From Cunninghamia lanceolata (taxonomy: Eukaryota > Streptophyta > Pinopsida > Cupressales > Cupressaceae), in the NCBI GenBank assembly GCA_027924645.1, contig BSBN01000039.1:22542001-22606000 (forward strand): a DNA stretch of 64,000 nt. The letters run 5' to 3'. The position numbers were made by a program, and so were the translations under genes. The notes below the pieces were generated by a model that did no database searches, was not told the origin of the DNA, and was given only the letters and a program-made list of their open reading frames with translations. Within the stretch, counting starts at the first letter, position 1. Each line of letters begins with the position of its first letter. Below are positions 37,067 to 48,258 of the stretch, piece by piece.

Positions 37067-37306
37067 TGTTATGTCATAAATTATGCTCCTTGTTTGTGTA
37101 AGCACAATTTCACTATGTTTAGTACCTCCCTTTAGTTATCCCAAGCCTAGTTCATTATCCAAATTAGGCCCCGATTCTATGAAATGTCGTCATTTTGGTT
37201 AAAGTTTCGTCATGACCCGAAAACTAATTTAAAATTTTGAGTTAGCACCAGATTAAATACAGGCTTGTAACTTTATTTTCCTAAAGGGCCTAGGGCACCT
37301 AGCACC
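37067..37306 (+). repeat. Left part of a family G-like 3' LTR, split by the giant element
   Basis: From about 37240 this matches the family G LTR (TTAAATACAGGCTTGTAACTT and GGGCCTAGGGCACCTAGCACC landmarks). The match resumes at 61350 on the other side of the giant element. The first 170 bp differ from copies 1 and 2, so this is a different subfamily. Confidence 0.7.
37302..37306. repeat. Target site duplication (left) of the giant gypsy element
   Basis: GCACC, repeated at 61345-61349. Joining the flanks recreates the continuous CACCTAGCACCCTAGTCCC of the interrupted LTR. Confidence 0.93.
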
Positions 37307-37360
37307 TGTTGGTCATGATGTTAGTCACAAACAAACATAGAACAAAAGTACACATTAACC

Positions 37361-37366
37361 TTTATT
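37361..37366 (-). promoter_or_regulatory. Candidate polyadenylation signal in the giant LTR
   Basis: AATAAA on the minus strand, 55 bases before the LTR end. The same hexamer lies at 52549-52554 in the other copy. Confidence 0.4.
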
Positions 37367-38126
37367 CATCTTGAAAGATACAGTGAATTCAGAAAATTCA
37401 TGATCCCAAGTCTCCGGTGATTAGGTCTTAATCGACTGACGTTACTCAGTAGTTAATGTGAATTGCTGTTTCCATTTTGGGGCCTTACGTGAAATTACGC
37501 CATCATCATGACATTCCTGTAGAAATCCTTTACAGAGAAGTCAAATTCTGCAGTTATTTGATGAAAAGATGTAGTAATACCTCGATCTTTGCATGAGATT
37601 TTCAATTGTGCATGCTTTTTTATTCAAATATGCTAAATATTTGCAATTACCTACGAGATGTCTGCATATTTGCGTTATTTGCTTAAGATTATCAATTATT
37701 TACAATTGTGATGGTGAGATGCTCTAAAATTGAAAGAAATTAAAGGGAATACTTCTAATTATGTTGAACCTTTAGCTTTTGATCCACATACATGCTTGAT
37801 ACTGTTATGAGGAGAAGAAATCAAACAATATGTTCACCAGGACATTCCACAGCTAGACACAATTGATGCAAACTTCAGAGGATAATGAATGAAAACAATA
37901 CATGCAACATGATGAGCACTCCAAGGGATGCAGCTAATCAGAGCACATATCCAGAATTCAAACATAGATTACTCAGGATTTACGAAGATTTGTAATCAAA
38001 TACTCTTCTCTTTCATTAAGTATGCAAAAGACATGTACATATACATAGCTTTGAAATGAGCCCTGAATATTTCAGCAAACAGATTTCAATTAAGTTTCGA
38101 ATGAATACAACAAGGCACTCCACCAC

Positions 38127-38134
38127 CTTTTATA
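38127..38134 (-). promoter_or_regulatory. Main TATA box of the giant LTR (left copy)
   Basis: TATAAAAG on the minus strand, about 150 bases after the U3 frame stops and about 820 bases before the LTR end. This placement makes the whole long frame part of U3. Confidence 0.6.
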
Positions 38135-38284
38135 GAATAAGGTGAGGAATCCGTTACAAGAGATCTACGGATCCGATATGTCAATACAAATCAACGGTCA
38201 TCATTTCATGACCCGTCAACTTTACAAAATAGCACAAGTTGCCAGCTGGCAACTACCTATATTACCTATGCAAAATATTCCCCC

Positions 38285-41200
38285 TCATGATGTATCTTCA
38301 TCATGTTCTTCAGCTGATTCATGCAGATCATCATCATGTGCATCGCTTTCTGAACCTTCGCTATCCTGATGATGATGCTGCTGCATATGGGGTTGCATGC
38401 TGCTCTGGATCTGTTCGTATGACCGCACAACCTGATCTATTCCTCTGCCATCTTGAGTCTTTGCTTTGATAATGGCGTGCTTGTGTGCCTCATACTTATC
38501 TTTGTTGTTATCCAGCTTATTTTCTCTATCCTGCAATGTCTCATTGTAGGACTCCATCTTGACCTTGATCCTCATCACCTTATTTATAATCTCTTCTGTC
38601 AAGTGGATGAGTGGACCATCATCTTCCATCTGGAAGTTACTGCGCAGAGCCTTAAGGGCAGAATCTTCATCTTGATTCTCTATCTTCCCTTCCACTTTGC
38701 CCTCTAATGTTTCTAACATGTCTGCTTCAATGCCCATTAAATCACGTAGCCTCATGCTGATCTCCCTCAGCTTATTATTGCATCTCTTGAGGACTCCGCA
38801 TTCAAACTGTATATCCTTGTACCAGATATCCACTAACAATGTAGTATTATTATTTAATACCTGCTTACTGATAAGCAGTTGTGGATTTATTTTCCTTATT
38901 TCTCCCAACAGGCTGAGGACTTTCTCCAGTTGATAAGACCTTTTCCCGGTCTGCATCTGCAATCTGTCCACCTTGGTTTTGGAGTCACTTAATATGCTCC
39001 ATCTTTTCAAAGATCCCTTCATTATTTCAACAGCATCATCCAATGTGGATGACATCCATTTCCTTATTACGGAAGCCTCATGTTTCATGAGGTCCAACTT
39101 ATTTATCTCCTCTTGAGAAATGGCAGTCAATGGGACTGTAGCTTCACTTGTAGTATCCTCAGGATTGGTCAAGCCTTTAATGTATGCATGCAACTGAGCA
39201 ATGTGCTCTTTATGTTGCTTATTCTTCTCTTTCTCTCTTTTCACTTTCTGAATTAGAGAGTCTATGATGTCCTTACCTTCTTGACCTTCTTGCTCTTCAT
39301 TGGCAAAACCCAAATCAACTGTGCTTATCTGGAATTCATCCACAGTGATTTTGCCTTTCTCCTTCTCTACCGCAGGTACAGCAATTTGTGCGGTCCTTCT
39401 CCCTATCGCCGGATCTCTCTTGATGGCCGAAGTCATTCTGGCCTTTCTCCTGGGCTTCATTATATCCGTGGAGAACAGGGTGGAGACGTCGAACTCTTGT
39501 ATTTCAAGTTCCTCCTCAACATTTACCTCCTTTTCTAACCATGGAGGCACCTGATCATGCTTTTCGGCATCATGGTGTTGTTCACCCCTATCTCCCGTTT
39601 CCACCAACAAGCGTTGTGGAGATGGTAATTTTTCTTTTTCTCCCTCTTGATGCTCGCCTTGCTGCAGATCCTGTGGTGCCTCCTCCTGTTGAGGAACTTC
39701 CTTTTCTAGGGGAGCATCTTCTCTGTGTGGGGAACCTTGCGGTGTACCTGTATGTAGATCATGATGATCATGATCTTTCTCCATCCTTTCTTCACCTATC
39801 CCCAGTTCTTCCCCTTGTGGAGGTTGATCATCCTCCTTTTGTTTCTCTATTTCTGGTGGCATGTCCACCGTATCTGATATCATTAGATCTTCCTGAGGTG
39901 ATGGCATCTGTTCTGCAGCTGTTACTTGTTCTGTGCCTGCACCATCCACCTCCTGTGCTTTATCAGCCGGATCTTCTATTTCTTCCTTCTTCTCATCAGC
40001 CTTTATTTCTTGGACCTCCACTATAGCAGGTCCTGCTGATGTATCTTGTGGGCTCTGCTGGCCTGATTCAAGAGCATGGCCTTCTGCTTCTGCCATCTCT
40101 ATCTCCTCTGTTAGGTGGCCCTTATCAGGTGATCCTGCTGGCTTCTCAGGACTTGCATCCTGTTTCTCTGCCAAGTCTACCACTACAGGACTTGTCACCT
40201 CAGCGATCAGTGTGTCCAGCCCTATGTCCTGAGCTACCTGCTCCGGGCTCTTCTCTGGTTTTGGGCTCTTTTCTCGCTCCGCTTCTGTTTGTTTCATCTC
40301 CTCAAGCACCGATTGGATAGATGGAGGCTTGTGAGGAGTCACACTGATGCCAGCAGCCAGTGTTTCTATTTCTTGTGCAGCTACATCCTGCACCACCTCA
40401 TCATCAGACAAATTTATTGTCTCGTCTAGTGAGACATGCCCTTCTGCTTGTGTCTGAGACGCTTCTTTTTGTTGTTCTTCTGCCAGTTCAGTTTTGAACT
40501 TGACAATGGTAGGAAGTGGAACGTTATGTTGAAGTTCCTTCTGCACTTCACTACCTGCCCCCTGTAACTGTGCAGGAGGTTGACTTATCTCACCTCTCAT
40601 GGAGGTTCTTGGTTTCTTGGGTGTGGTGGGAACCAACACCTACGGAGCTCTCCTCTTTCTTCTTATTATTAGCGGAGCTTCCTCCTCTTCTTCAGGCTCC
40701 TCTTCCATGAGGATAGCTTTGCCTGGTTGTTTGGATGACTGACCCACCTCTTGGGTCTCTGTGATTCCAGCCTCTACTGTTTTGGTTTTCTTGGGCTTTG
40801 GAGGAGAATCTGATTCTGATCCTGATTTGTCTGCCTCCTTCGCTGTGAATACGGCCCTGTCAATTATGACCCCTTTGGGTCCTTTTTCCACCATCTTGCC
40901 CTTTGGGGCCCTTTTGCTAGGCTGCTGTGGTGGAGGGGTCCTCTCTCCCTTAGTCTTCCTCTTCTCCAGCAGGAAGTCATCATATTCATCTGTAGGGATG
41001 TCCTGCCCCTTCTTCTTGCTATCCACCGTGATGGCAACACCCTTCTTCTTCAATGCCTCTACCTATGCATCTACCCAAGCTTGGGTCAAGTGTAGGGTTC
41101 TGGCAAAGAATGGGTCCAAGGACATATCCTCCTGCATGGTGAGGTCAGGTGCAGAGATGGTATCATTATAAATCTTCTTCTACTCATACTCATCTGCCAT

Positions 41201-42636
41201 TATCCTGCCGTCATCATTCTTCAGCTGCTGAGGGAGAGATATGCAGTCAAATGTTCTGATCTGGTTCAGAGTCAACCTCTGATACCTCCTCCTCCTGTCT
41301 TCTGCCTCATCTTCGCAGTCAGCCCAAAAATCTTCTAGGTGCCTCTGGTGAATAGGCTTTCCTAGGATCTTCTGCATTCGGCCGTAAGGATCATATGGTC
41401 TCATTACTGGGAAGGGCAGCAAATTCATCTTATTCAGGGTGACCATCACCTTCTTTATACTGTCAGAATCAGGGCACATGTAGTTGTCGATGCTGACTGG
41501 GAACAAAATTGGTGGCAGTTTCTTGGCATCCTTATACATCTATATCATGGTGGAGCCCTGCCTGATAAATTCCATTAATACTACTGCATCAATAGGATAT
41601 CTCGGTAGCATCAGGGGATGTCCTTCAAAACCTTCTATCCTGATGTAGGAAAAGGTGGCAAATTGTATGTACCATGCCCCATGCCTGTATACTGCCTCCT
41701 AAGCCTCCATGCTCAGTCTTTATTTCTGTCATCTTCCATGGTCCTTACCAGATGCATAGAGAATGCATCATTGACCAGTTTGTAGTCCTTGATATAGTTG
41801 GTTCTTTGCAGCTGGGGATGATGATCCCAGATATATGCTGCATTTGTGCCCGTCAGTTTTCCATCTGTGACCAGGGCATCAAAAGTGCCTCTATACGCAC
41901 AGGGATAAATGATATATGAGGTCATGTAGAATGCACAGTCTGAACCTCCCAGGTTCATCAGCTGCTCATGCAGAGCATCGCCTATTATTTGGCCCCACAG
42001 TGGCTTGATGTCTGCATACAGGCACATCATTATTATGCCATACATCCAATCTCTAAAATCACCAGTATCAGGCTGGCCAGTCACCCTGTTCAGTAGGGCA
42101 ATCACATACTGATACTCCTCATTAAAATCAAACTTGAACATATGCACAGGAAGCTTGGCCGCTGCATTATATGTGCTGTTCTCGGCCCGCCAAGCATACA
42201 TGTTCTTTCTGGCCGCCTTCTTGTTGGCCTCATATTCTCTTTCAGACTTCTTCAAGTCCACACTCTTTACCTTACTGCCCATTGGCAGTCCAAATGTCTG
42301 GGAGAGACCCTTGATGGATAGGTCTGCATACACTCTCCCATGCTTCACCACCTGCCTCGTCTGAGGGTTATAATTCTGGGCGCATTCAATGACTAGCTCC
42401 GGAGACTCCATGGATTATGGGAAGCCAGCAGTGTTCCACATACCTGATACAAACACTGTGTCCAGTACTGGACTCTTATCTTGTCCATCATTCAGCTTGG
42501 CTGACCAAGCCTCCAGGTTGGTAATACCCTGATGGGTATCTGTAATTGCACCATATTTGAACAGGACCCCTCTCTGGGAAGAGAACATAGGCCTGCTAAA
42601 TTCCTCCTGATTCTTGACTGAGCATTTTTCAGCCAT
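38285..42636 (-). pseudogene. U3-encoded long protein, left LTR copy
   Basis: I do not recognise the family. The start is taken at 42636 (CCCATGGCT, MAEKC), six bases after a splice acceptor. Order of parts: a globular N-terminal region of about 450 residues (GVLFKYGAITDT, DFRDWMYG, MTSYI, PVSI, EDFWAD); a basic Pro/Lys linker; an acidic stretch ending in RRKRR (nuclear-signal-like); about 350 acidic, Gln/Glu/Pro-rich residues; then a predicted coiled-coil C-terminal third ending in a His/Asp/Ser tail (HEDDTS-type). This copy is cut by a TAC-to-TAA stop near 42412, a one-base deletion near 41720, and four CAG-to-TAG stops (about 41540, 41178, 41054, 40639). The last 784 codons (40639-38285) remain open. 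The other LTR has an intact codon at each of these points. Confidence 0.85.
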
Positions 42637-42642
42637 GGGTAC

Positions 42643-42805
42643 CTGCAATTAACAACATCTCTTCTCACAATAGGGATATGTATGCATACATACTGCAAAT
42701 ATCACGCCTATTGCATCAATTTCACATTACTTACTTACATGGATACATAACCAGAACTTACAACATCATTTAGCAACAACATGATGAGGGTTTCAGTTCA
42801 CTTAC
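42643..42805 (-). other. Putative intron before the U3 frame (left LTR)
   Basis: On the minus strand CCAG|GTAAGTG at 42805 matches the plant donor consensus. TTAATTGCAG at 42643 is a good acceptor, six bases before the likely ATG. The length is 163 bases. The upstream exon has no in-frame ATG, so this would be a leader intron. Confidence 0.6.
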
Positions 42806-43062
42806 CTGGTTATGCAGATTTTCCTTTATACCAGTATATCGTCAAGATGCTCTTAATTCAACTGCTGTTCACTTCCCTCCTTCTATCTGTGAGTTCAAAT
42901 TGCACAACGGTAGCTGTTATGCGGATATGGAGGCTGGTGCTCTGTAAAATAATTTTAACGCAGGTAAACGTAACAATGGTGGTTGAATTACCTTTTAACC
43001 TCGTAGTTACGGTGAATTTAGGGCAACTCTGACAAGTTAGATTGCAATCTTTGATCATTCGT

Positions 43063-43830
43063 GCGAAAACTCAGGATCTCGTCAGGTATTTCATCGGGTT
43101 CCGGGGTCGGCAGGAATCACCTACCATATCTGCCCGCATTTAATGATAATGGCGGCAAAGGGAGCGGGGAACATCCATATGATGGGATATCATGAGGGCA
43201 GGATGATATTTCACAAATATCAGGTTGAGTTTCAATATCATCCTCCCTAGCACTGGAATTATTATCGTTACAAGATTCGGGTGATAATGCACCCTTTGTT
43301 TACATTTTAGCACATCAGGAGGATATTTTGGTTTATCGGGTGATGTTTCAAAACAAAATGATGATGACGAACCACGCTTGCTCATCTTCCTTTCTGAATA
43401 TCAGGATGACGTCATCATGATATTCATTCTTTGTATCAGAATGCTTCGTGACATCATCGTCATATTGGGCGAACATGATCATGTTTACACAATATCCTGT
43501 CGAAATGTAAATATGGTGATGATGTCATCAGGATGTTTGTTTCTTCGTTTATCATATTCAGATGATGTCATCAGGATGTTTGTTAAGGGTGATATTTCGC
43601 GTCAGGATGATATTTACGAATATCGGGTTACTTTTCAAAACATGATGTTTGCGGTATAAAAGACCGCTTGACGGGGAAGACTTATTACCATTTAAAGTTG
43701 ACGTCAGGATATTTGAACCGCAGGATATATCAGGGGAATGTTTCAATATGATGATGATCTTTAAACAACATGACTCAGATTATAAAATATAACCCCCCCT
43801 CTCTTGCGAATATCAGGTTTGACCAAGACT
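43063..43830 (-). promoter_or_regulatory. U3 array of TCAGGAT and TGACGTCA motifs (left LTR)
   Basis: At least ten copies of (A/G)TCAGGAT-like motifs lie here. There is a perfect TGACGTCA at 43407-43414, TGATGTCATCAGG at about 43518 and 43563, and TGACGTCAGG at about 43699. TGACGTCA is the palindrome bound by plant bZIP factors of the TGA type. A plus-strand TATAAAAG within a GCGGT/ACCGC hairpin lies at 43651-43667. Confidence 0.55.
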
Positions 43831-44095
43831 TTGACTGTTCATAACTCTCACATCCTGGTGAATACCAGGGTGATGTAAAAGGCAAACCTGCATAAAATTT
43901 AATGTTCTTCTAGAATATGAGGTCACAGATATGAAATGTGAATTTTGACAAACTGACCTTATAATGATGACTTACCTCATCCTGACTCAACGTGATGATG
44001 CACTTGACTGATTTTTACCAAACCGCCAGAAAGCAAGAAACACAAACCAAGCCAAAAGAAGTTGGGTCCCTGTTTTGCCAAGTCAAAATGGGGCA

Positions 44096-44115
44096 TGTTG
44101 TGTAACCACACAACA
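44096..44115. repeat. Terminal hairpin of the giant LTR (left copy)
   Basis: TGTTGTGT-AACC-ACACAACA, a perfect 8-bp inverted repeat forming the last 20 bp of the LTR. The other copy (61325-61344) has the loop AGCC. Confidence 0.85.
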
Positions 44116-44955
44116 ACTTGCCACCAAAGAAAATGAACAAATTCCAATGATTCAAGTGATGTGATCACATTTATCTATAGTGCTCTAATTCTGTCTAAGG
44201 GTAAGCATCATGGTCCTTTGAATGATAAAATTTTATCATGGTGATAATGCTAACAAAGGATCAGGTATGTGCATATGATTAATTATCCTCATCTTGAAGG
44301 TAAGTTGAACACATAAGTAACTGGTGTTAAACTACATAGTTGGAGATCATCCCTCATAGCCAACCTGAATAGAGCCTTGCTACCAGCAGTCGTCTATAGC
44401 CCCGGCAAGGTTATCTATACAATCTCCCTAAGTAGAGCCCCACTGCCAGCAGGCGTCCATAGCCCCGGTAGAGTTACTTAGATGGCCTAATTTTATTTCT
44501 TTTCTGATTTTCGTTAAAAATTGTATCTGATATCATCATGTCAGCTCATTTGTACAAGGTATAGTCACTTGCAGCTTTAGGTTGGAGATTGCATTGGTAG
44601 CAAGGGAGTCCCTTTAGATTTTTCACTTAACACCTATACTAATGTGTTCAACAAACCCAAGGCTGTTAGGTGTTTCATTGTGATTGATTCACTTTGACCA
44701 AGAAAAAGCACCCTGATGAAAAGACATCACAAACCTGATCATGAACACTTCTTAGAATGAATCATAACCTATGTTTAAATGTGATCTCATCACTTGAATC
44801 TCAACAACTTAATTATTTTCTAGGGTGATGAAGTGCATCATCTTGACTTACCAGAACATTGTCCCAACCAACAAAACAAAACAAGCACAACAAACAAACT
44901 GTACAAACAACTATACAAATATACATTATGATACATATGACTATCACGAAGTCAT
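44116..44955 (-). other. 3' untranslated region of the giant element, with a 63-bp tandem repeat
   Basis: 840 bp between integrase and the 3' LTR without coding. Two units of about 47 bp, at 44371-44417 and 44434-44480, share the CCAGCAG, GTC and ATAGCCCCGG blocks. The first can fold through CCTTGC/GCAAGG. The polypurine tract next to the LTR is weak (GGTGGCAAGT on the minus strand). Confidence 0.6.
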
Positions 44956-45849
44956 TCAGGCCTGGAAATAATGTTTGAGGAATTGTCCATTAACTGGCAA
45001 TGGGACATCCTCGCCTGTCAGGTTCTTAAGCCTATAAGTGCTGTCTCCTAAGATCTCAGAAATCTGAAAGGGACCTATCCATAATCTATCAAACTTACCA
45101 TGATCACCTTTCTTTTCATGGGCTTTATCCCACATCAGGACTAAATCAGATATCCTGAAAGCTTTAATTCTGGCTCTCTTGTCAAACCAGCGTTTGACAA
45201 CAGCCTGATGTTTTGCAAATTGGTCAATCACTTGACTTCATTTTTCTTCCAGGTGCATCAACTGAAGCAACCTGACTTCCTGCTTATTATCTATGCCTAG
45301 ATATTCTTGAGCAAACTGTAGAGTAGGAATTTTCAAGTTTACAGGGAGGATAGGATCTACCCCATATACTAGTTGGAAGGGTGAGTTTCCTAATGCAGTT
45401 TTCATTCTAGTTCTGTCTACCCATAAGGCATATTTCAGAAATGAGTTCCATTCCCTGGGATTTTTCTCTATCAGTTTTCTTATGATACTCAGTAAATTCT
45501 TGTTGGTGGATTCTGCTAATCCATTTCCCTGGGGATAGTAGTTGGATGAAAACTTAAGTATGATCCCATGATCAAAAGCCCAACTTGACAATCTGGTGGA
45601 AATGAAGGCAGAGCCATTATCACTCACCAATGCATAAGGAGTTCCATACCTGGTGACAATGTTGCTTTCCAGAAACTTGATGACATCATCTACAGTGCAA
45701 GTTTTGCTGCTGATAGCCTCAGTCCATCTAGTACAATAGTCAGTAATCGTTAGAACATACCTATGGCCTGAGGAAGACGGAGGATTGATTGGTCCTATGA
45801 AGTCCATGCCCCACTGTGCAAATGGGCGCTCTTCCACCACTGGCTGCAA
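44956..45849 (-). pseudogene. Integrase core and C-terminal domain of the giant element
   Basis: Joins copy DNA into the host genome. The frame 45849-45238 holds the catalytic core with all three acidic residues: Asp in WGMDFIGP (residue 16), Asp in VSDNGSAF, and Glu in GNGLAESTNK. It is followed by the typical NSPFQLVYG end of the core. After one in-frame stop at about 45237 (TGA, consistent with a CGA-to-TGA change) the C-terminal domain continues from 45231 with RISDLVLMWDKA and the GPFQISEILGDSTYRL chromatin-binding-like fold, ending HYFQA at 44956. No chromodomain is seen. It lies directly downstream of the RNase H and zinc-finger part. Confidence 0.9.
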
Positions 45850-46278
45850 CGGTTGTGCAGCATATTTCTCTCTGTTGGCAGCAACCTGATAGACATGACA
45901 ACATTTAACATGATCAGCCGTGTCTTTAAAAATTGTAGGCTAGTAATATCCTGCTCTGAGGATTGCATGTGTTGTGGCCAATGCTAATCCGTGTGCCGTT
46001 CCAAACTTGTCATGTAACTCTGTCAAAACTTTATTTGCTTCAAGCTTCTCTAAGCATCTCAGGTATATTCCTTCATAATTCTTCTTAAATAAGGTTCCTC
46101 CTTTCATCATATATTTCTGGGATCTTATCTTCAAGGCTCTTCTCTGTGAAGCTTGCATTTTTTAAGGACATCTTCCAGTGATCAGGATGTGCCTGATATC
46201 TGAATACCATTCTTTCTTATCTTTCTCATTGATCACATACTACTGACTAATGACATTTGGATCTATTTCAGATATCAT
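45850..46278 (-). pseudogene. Integrase zinc-finger part and linker of the giant element
   Basis: Frame 46158-45940 gives LHDKFGTAHGLA and AGYY, then a stop where relatives have Trp (GYYWPT; TGG to TAG). Then comes KCCHVYQ, the two cysteines of the integrase HHCC finger. Upstream stops near 46278, 46217 and 46159 separate it from RNase H. Confidence 0.8.
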
Positions 46279-48258
46279 CTAGCTCAAAGCTTGTCCTCTC
46301 ACCAGCTTCATTGGTGTGATCTCCATGTCATATTCTTGTAATACAGTAATCCATTTGGCTCTTTTTTCACCAGGTTCACTCTGCATCAGCAGCATCTTCA
46401 CTGCTGCATCTGGTACCACAGCAATCACTTTGCTTCTTAGTATATAATGTCTGAATTTCTTTACTGCTCTGACTAGTGCAAGTGCCTGTCTCTCAACATC
46501 TACATATCTCAATTTAGCATCCTTGAAAGGATAGCTCATGAAAGCAATTGGTTTCTCTTCTTTCTCTTCATTTCTTTGAGTTAACACTGCTGCAGAAGTA
46601 TGTTCTGAGGCAAATGAGTAGATGTAAAAATCTCTTGTATAATCTAGACTAATGAGGACAGGAGCATCTGAAATGGCCTTCTTTATATCTTCAAAAGCAG
46701 CCTTGGCTTCTGGTGTCCACTCAATTTGTGCATCCTTTTTCAACATGGCATTTAGTGGTCTGACAATCTCAGCAAAGCCGGTGATGAACTTCCTCACAAA
46801 ATTTATCTTACCAAAGTAAGACTTAAGTTCCTTTTTACTTCCTGGAAGTTGTAACTTCATAATAGACTCCACCCTGTCAGGATCAATGATAATTCCATCT
46901 TCTGTGATCAGGTGGCCCAGTAACTTTCCTGTTGTGACCCTGAATATGCACTTCTTAGGATTCAAAGATATTTCATATTCTTCACATTTCTTCAGTACAC
47001 TTCTGAGATCAGCAACATGATTTCCTCTTTCCTTGGAGAAAACCATCAGGTCATCCATGTAGATGACTATACACTTTCCTATTAAGCCTCTGAAGGCTAT
47101 GTCCATTGCTCGATGGAATGTAGCTCCAGCATTTATGAGTCCAAATGGCATATGTCTGTATGCAAATATACCCCACTTTGTGGTGAAGGCAGTTTTCAAT
47201 CTGTCAATTTTATCAACCAGCACTTGGTTGTATCCTGAAAAACCGTCCAGGAAGGACATCATTTTGGCTCCATTTACAATCTGTAAAACCTCATCCAAAG
47301 AGGGCAAAGGATAATTATCCTTTTCTGATGCTCTGTTCAGGTTCCTGAAATCTACACATAACCTGATGTCTCCATTCTTCTTTCTGACTGGCACCAGATT
47401 TGCCACCCAAGTGGAGTGCCTTACAGGAAATATTATCTGAGCATTTAATAATTTCTTGACTTCCTCAAGGATGATTGGTTCAAGCAGAGCATTGACTGGC
47501 CTCTGCTTCTGTCTGAAAGGTTTTGCATCTGGCTTAAGAGGTACAGTATGAGATATGACAGAAGTGTCATATGTCTTTAGCTCATCATAAGTCCATGCAA
47601 TCACATGTATGTAATCTTTAAGGGCTTGAGTTATTCCTTCTAACTCTTCTGGTGTACAAACCTTACCCAATAAGACGTTTCTCTTGTCATCAGCTTGTCC
47701 AATGTTCACTTGTGAATATTGACCTCCATCTGCCTTAGGCAGATCTTTATGTTTAAGCATATTATCTAGATCAAAAGCTCTTTCTAATTCAATCATACCT
47801 TTGGGAATTCTGTTGCTAGGCAACTCTAATATCTCATCTTCTTCCCAGACATGATCTTCCATACCATTCTCATCTATGATCTGAGCTTCAAATATGTCTC
47901 TGTTTGATATGAAGTCCAGAATGTGCTGATCATCATCAAACACCTGGAGATTAGTCACATTGTCAGGTATTGATGGTACTGACACCAATTCTACTGAAAA
48001 TCTCTTTAGACCAGATATAGACAGCGGTTCCAACGTACTGGCGGCCTGGGCGAGTGCATCTGCCCTTTGGTTCTGTTCTCTTGGTACGTGAATGATATTA
48101 AAGGCATCAAAGTCTTCAATCAGGTCCCACACACGATGTCTGTAATTTGATAGTTTTCTGTAGTTACAGGAGTAAATTCCTCTTACTTGCCTCACAACTA
48201 GTTCTGAATCCCCAAAGACATGCAGGATCCTTACTTTTTTCTTATGAGCAAACAACAT
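46279..48258 (-). pseudogene. Archaeal-type RNase H (C-terminal part), reverse transcriptase and gypsy RNase H of the giant element
   Basis: An open frame of 659 codons. Residues 1-75 complete an RNase H of the archaeal type (GDSELVVRQV, HVPREQNQRADALA). Residues about 240-420 are the RT: KPFRQKQRPVN, RLCVDFRNLNRA, FLDGFSGYNQV, FAYRHMPFGL, and the catalytic IYMDDLMVFS near residue 400, followed by GHLITEDG. Residues about 535-640 are the gypsy RNase H, but the first catalytic Asp is missing (FYIYSFAS instead of a TDAS-like motif) and PDAAVK replaces the TDHK-like motif. An extra RNase H upstream could compensate. The frame ends at a TAG near 46278. Confidence 0.93.

Larger units (their letters stand above)
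37307..44115 (-). repeat. 3' LTR of the giant element
   Basis: 6,809 bp. From right to left: a terminal hairpin at 44096-44115, U3 with repeated TCAGGAT/TGACGTCA motifs, an intron and long frame (42636-38285), a TATA box at 38127-38134, then about 0.8 kb of R-U5 ending CCAACA at 37307. Its sequence equals the other LTR once the latter's 2,045-bp insertion and duplication are removed (6,809 against 6,805 bp). Confidence 0.95.

Noticed and set aside
39541..40026. Plus-strand frame of 161 codons in the giant LTR (repeated at 54730-55215)
   Set aside because: It is the antisense shadow of the Glu/Gln/Pro-rich coding part of the U3 protein. It has no known motif, and codon bias favours the minus strand.
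42824..42830. Minus-strand TATAAAG as the promoter of the U3 frame
   Set aside because: It lies only about 20 bases before the splice donor, so transcription from it would start inside the intron. It cannot explain the spliced form.
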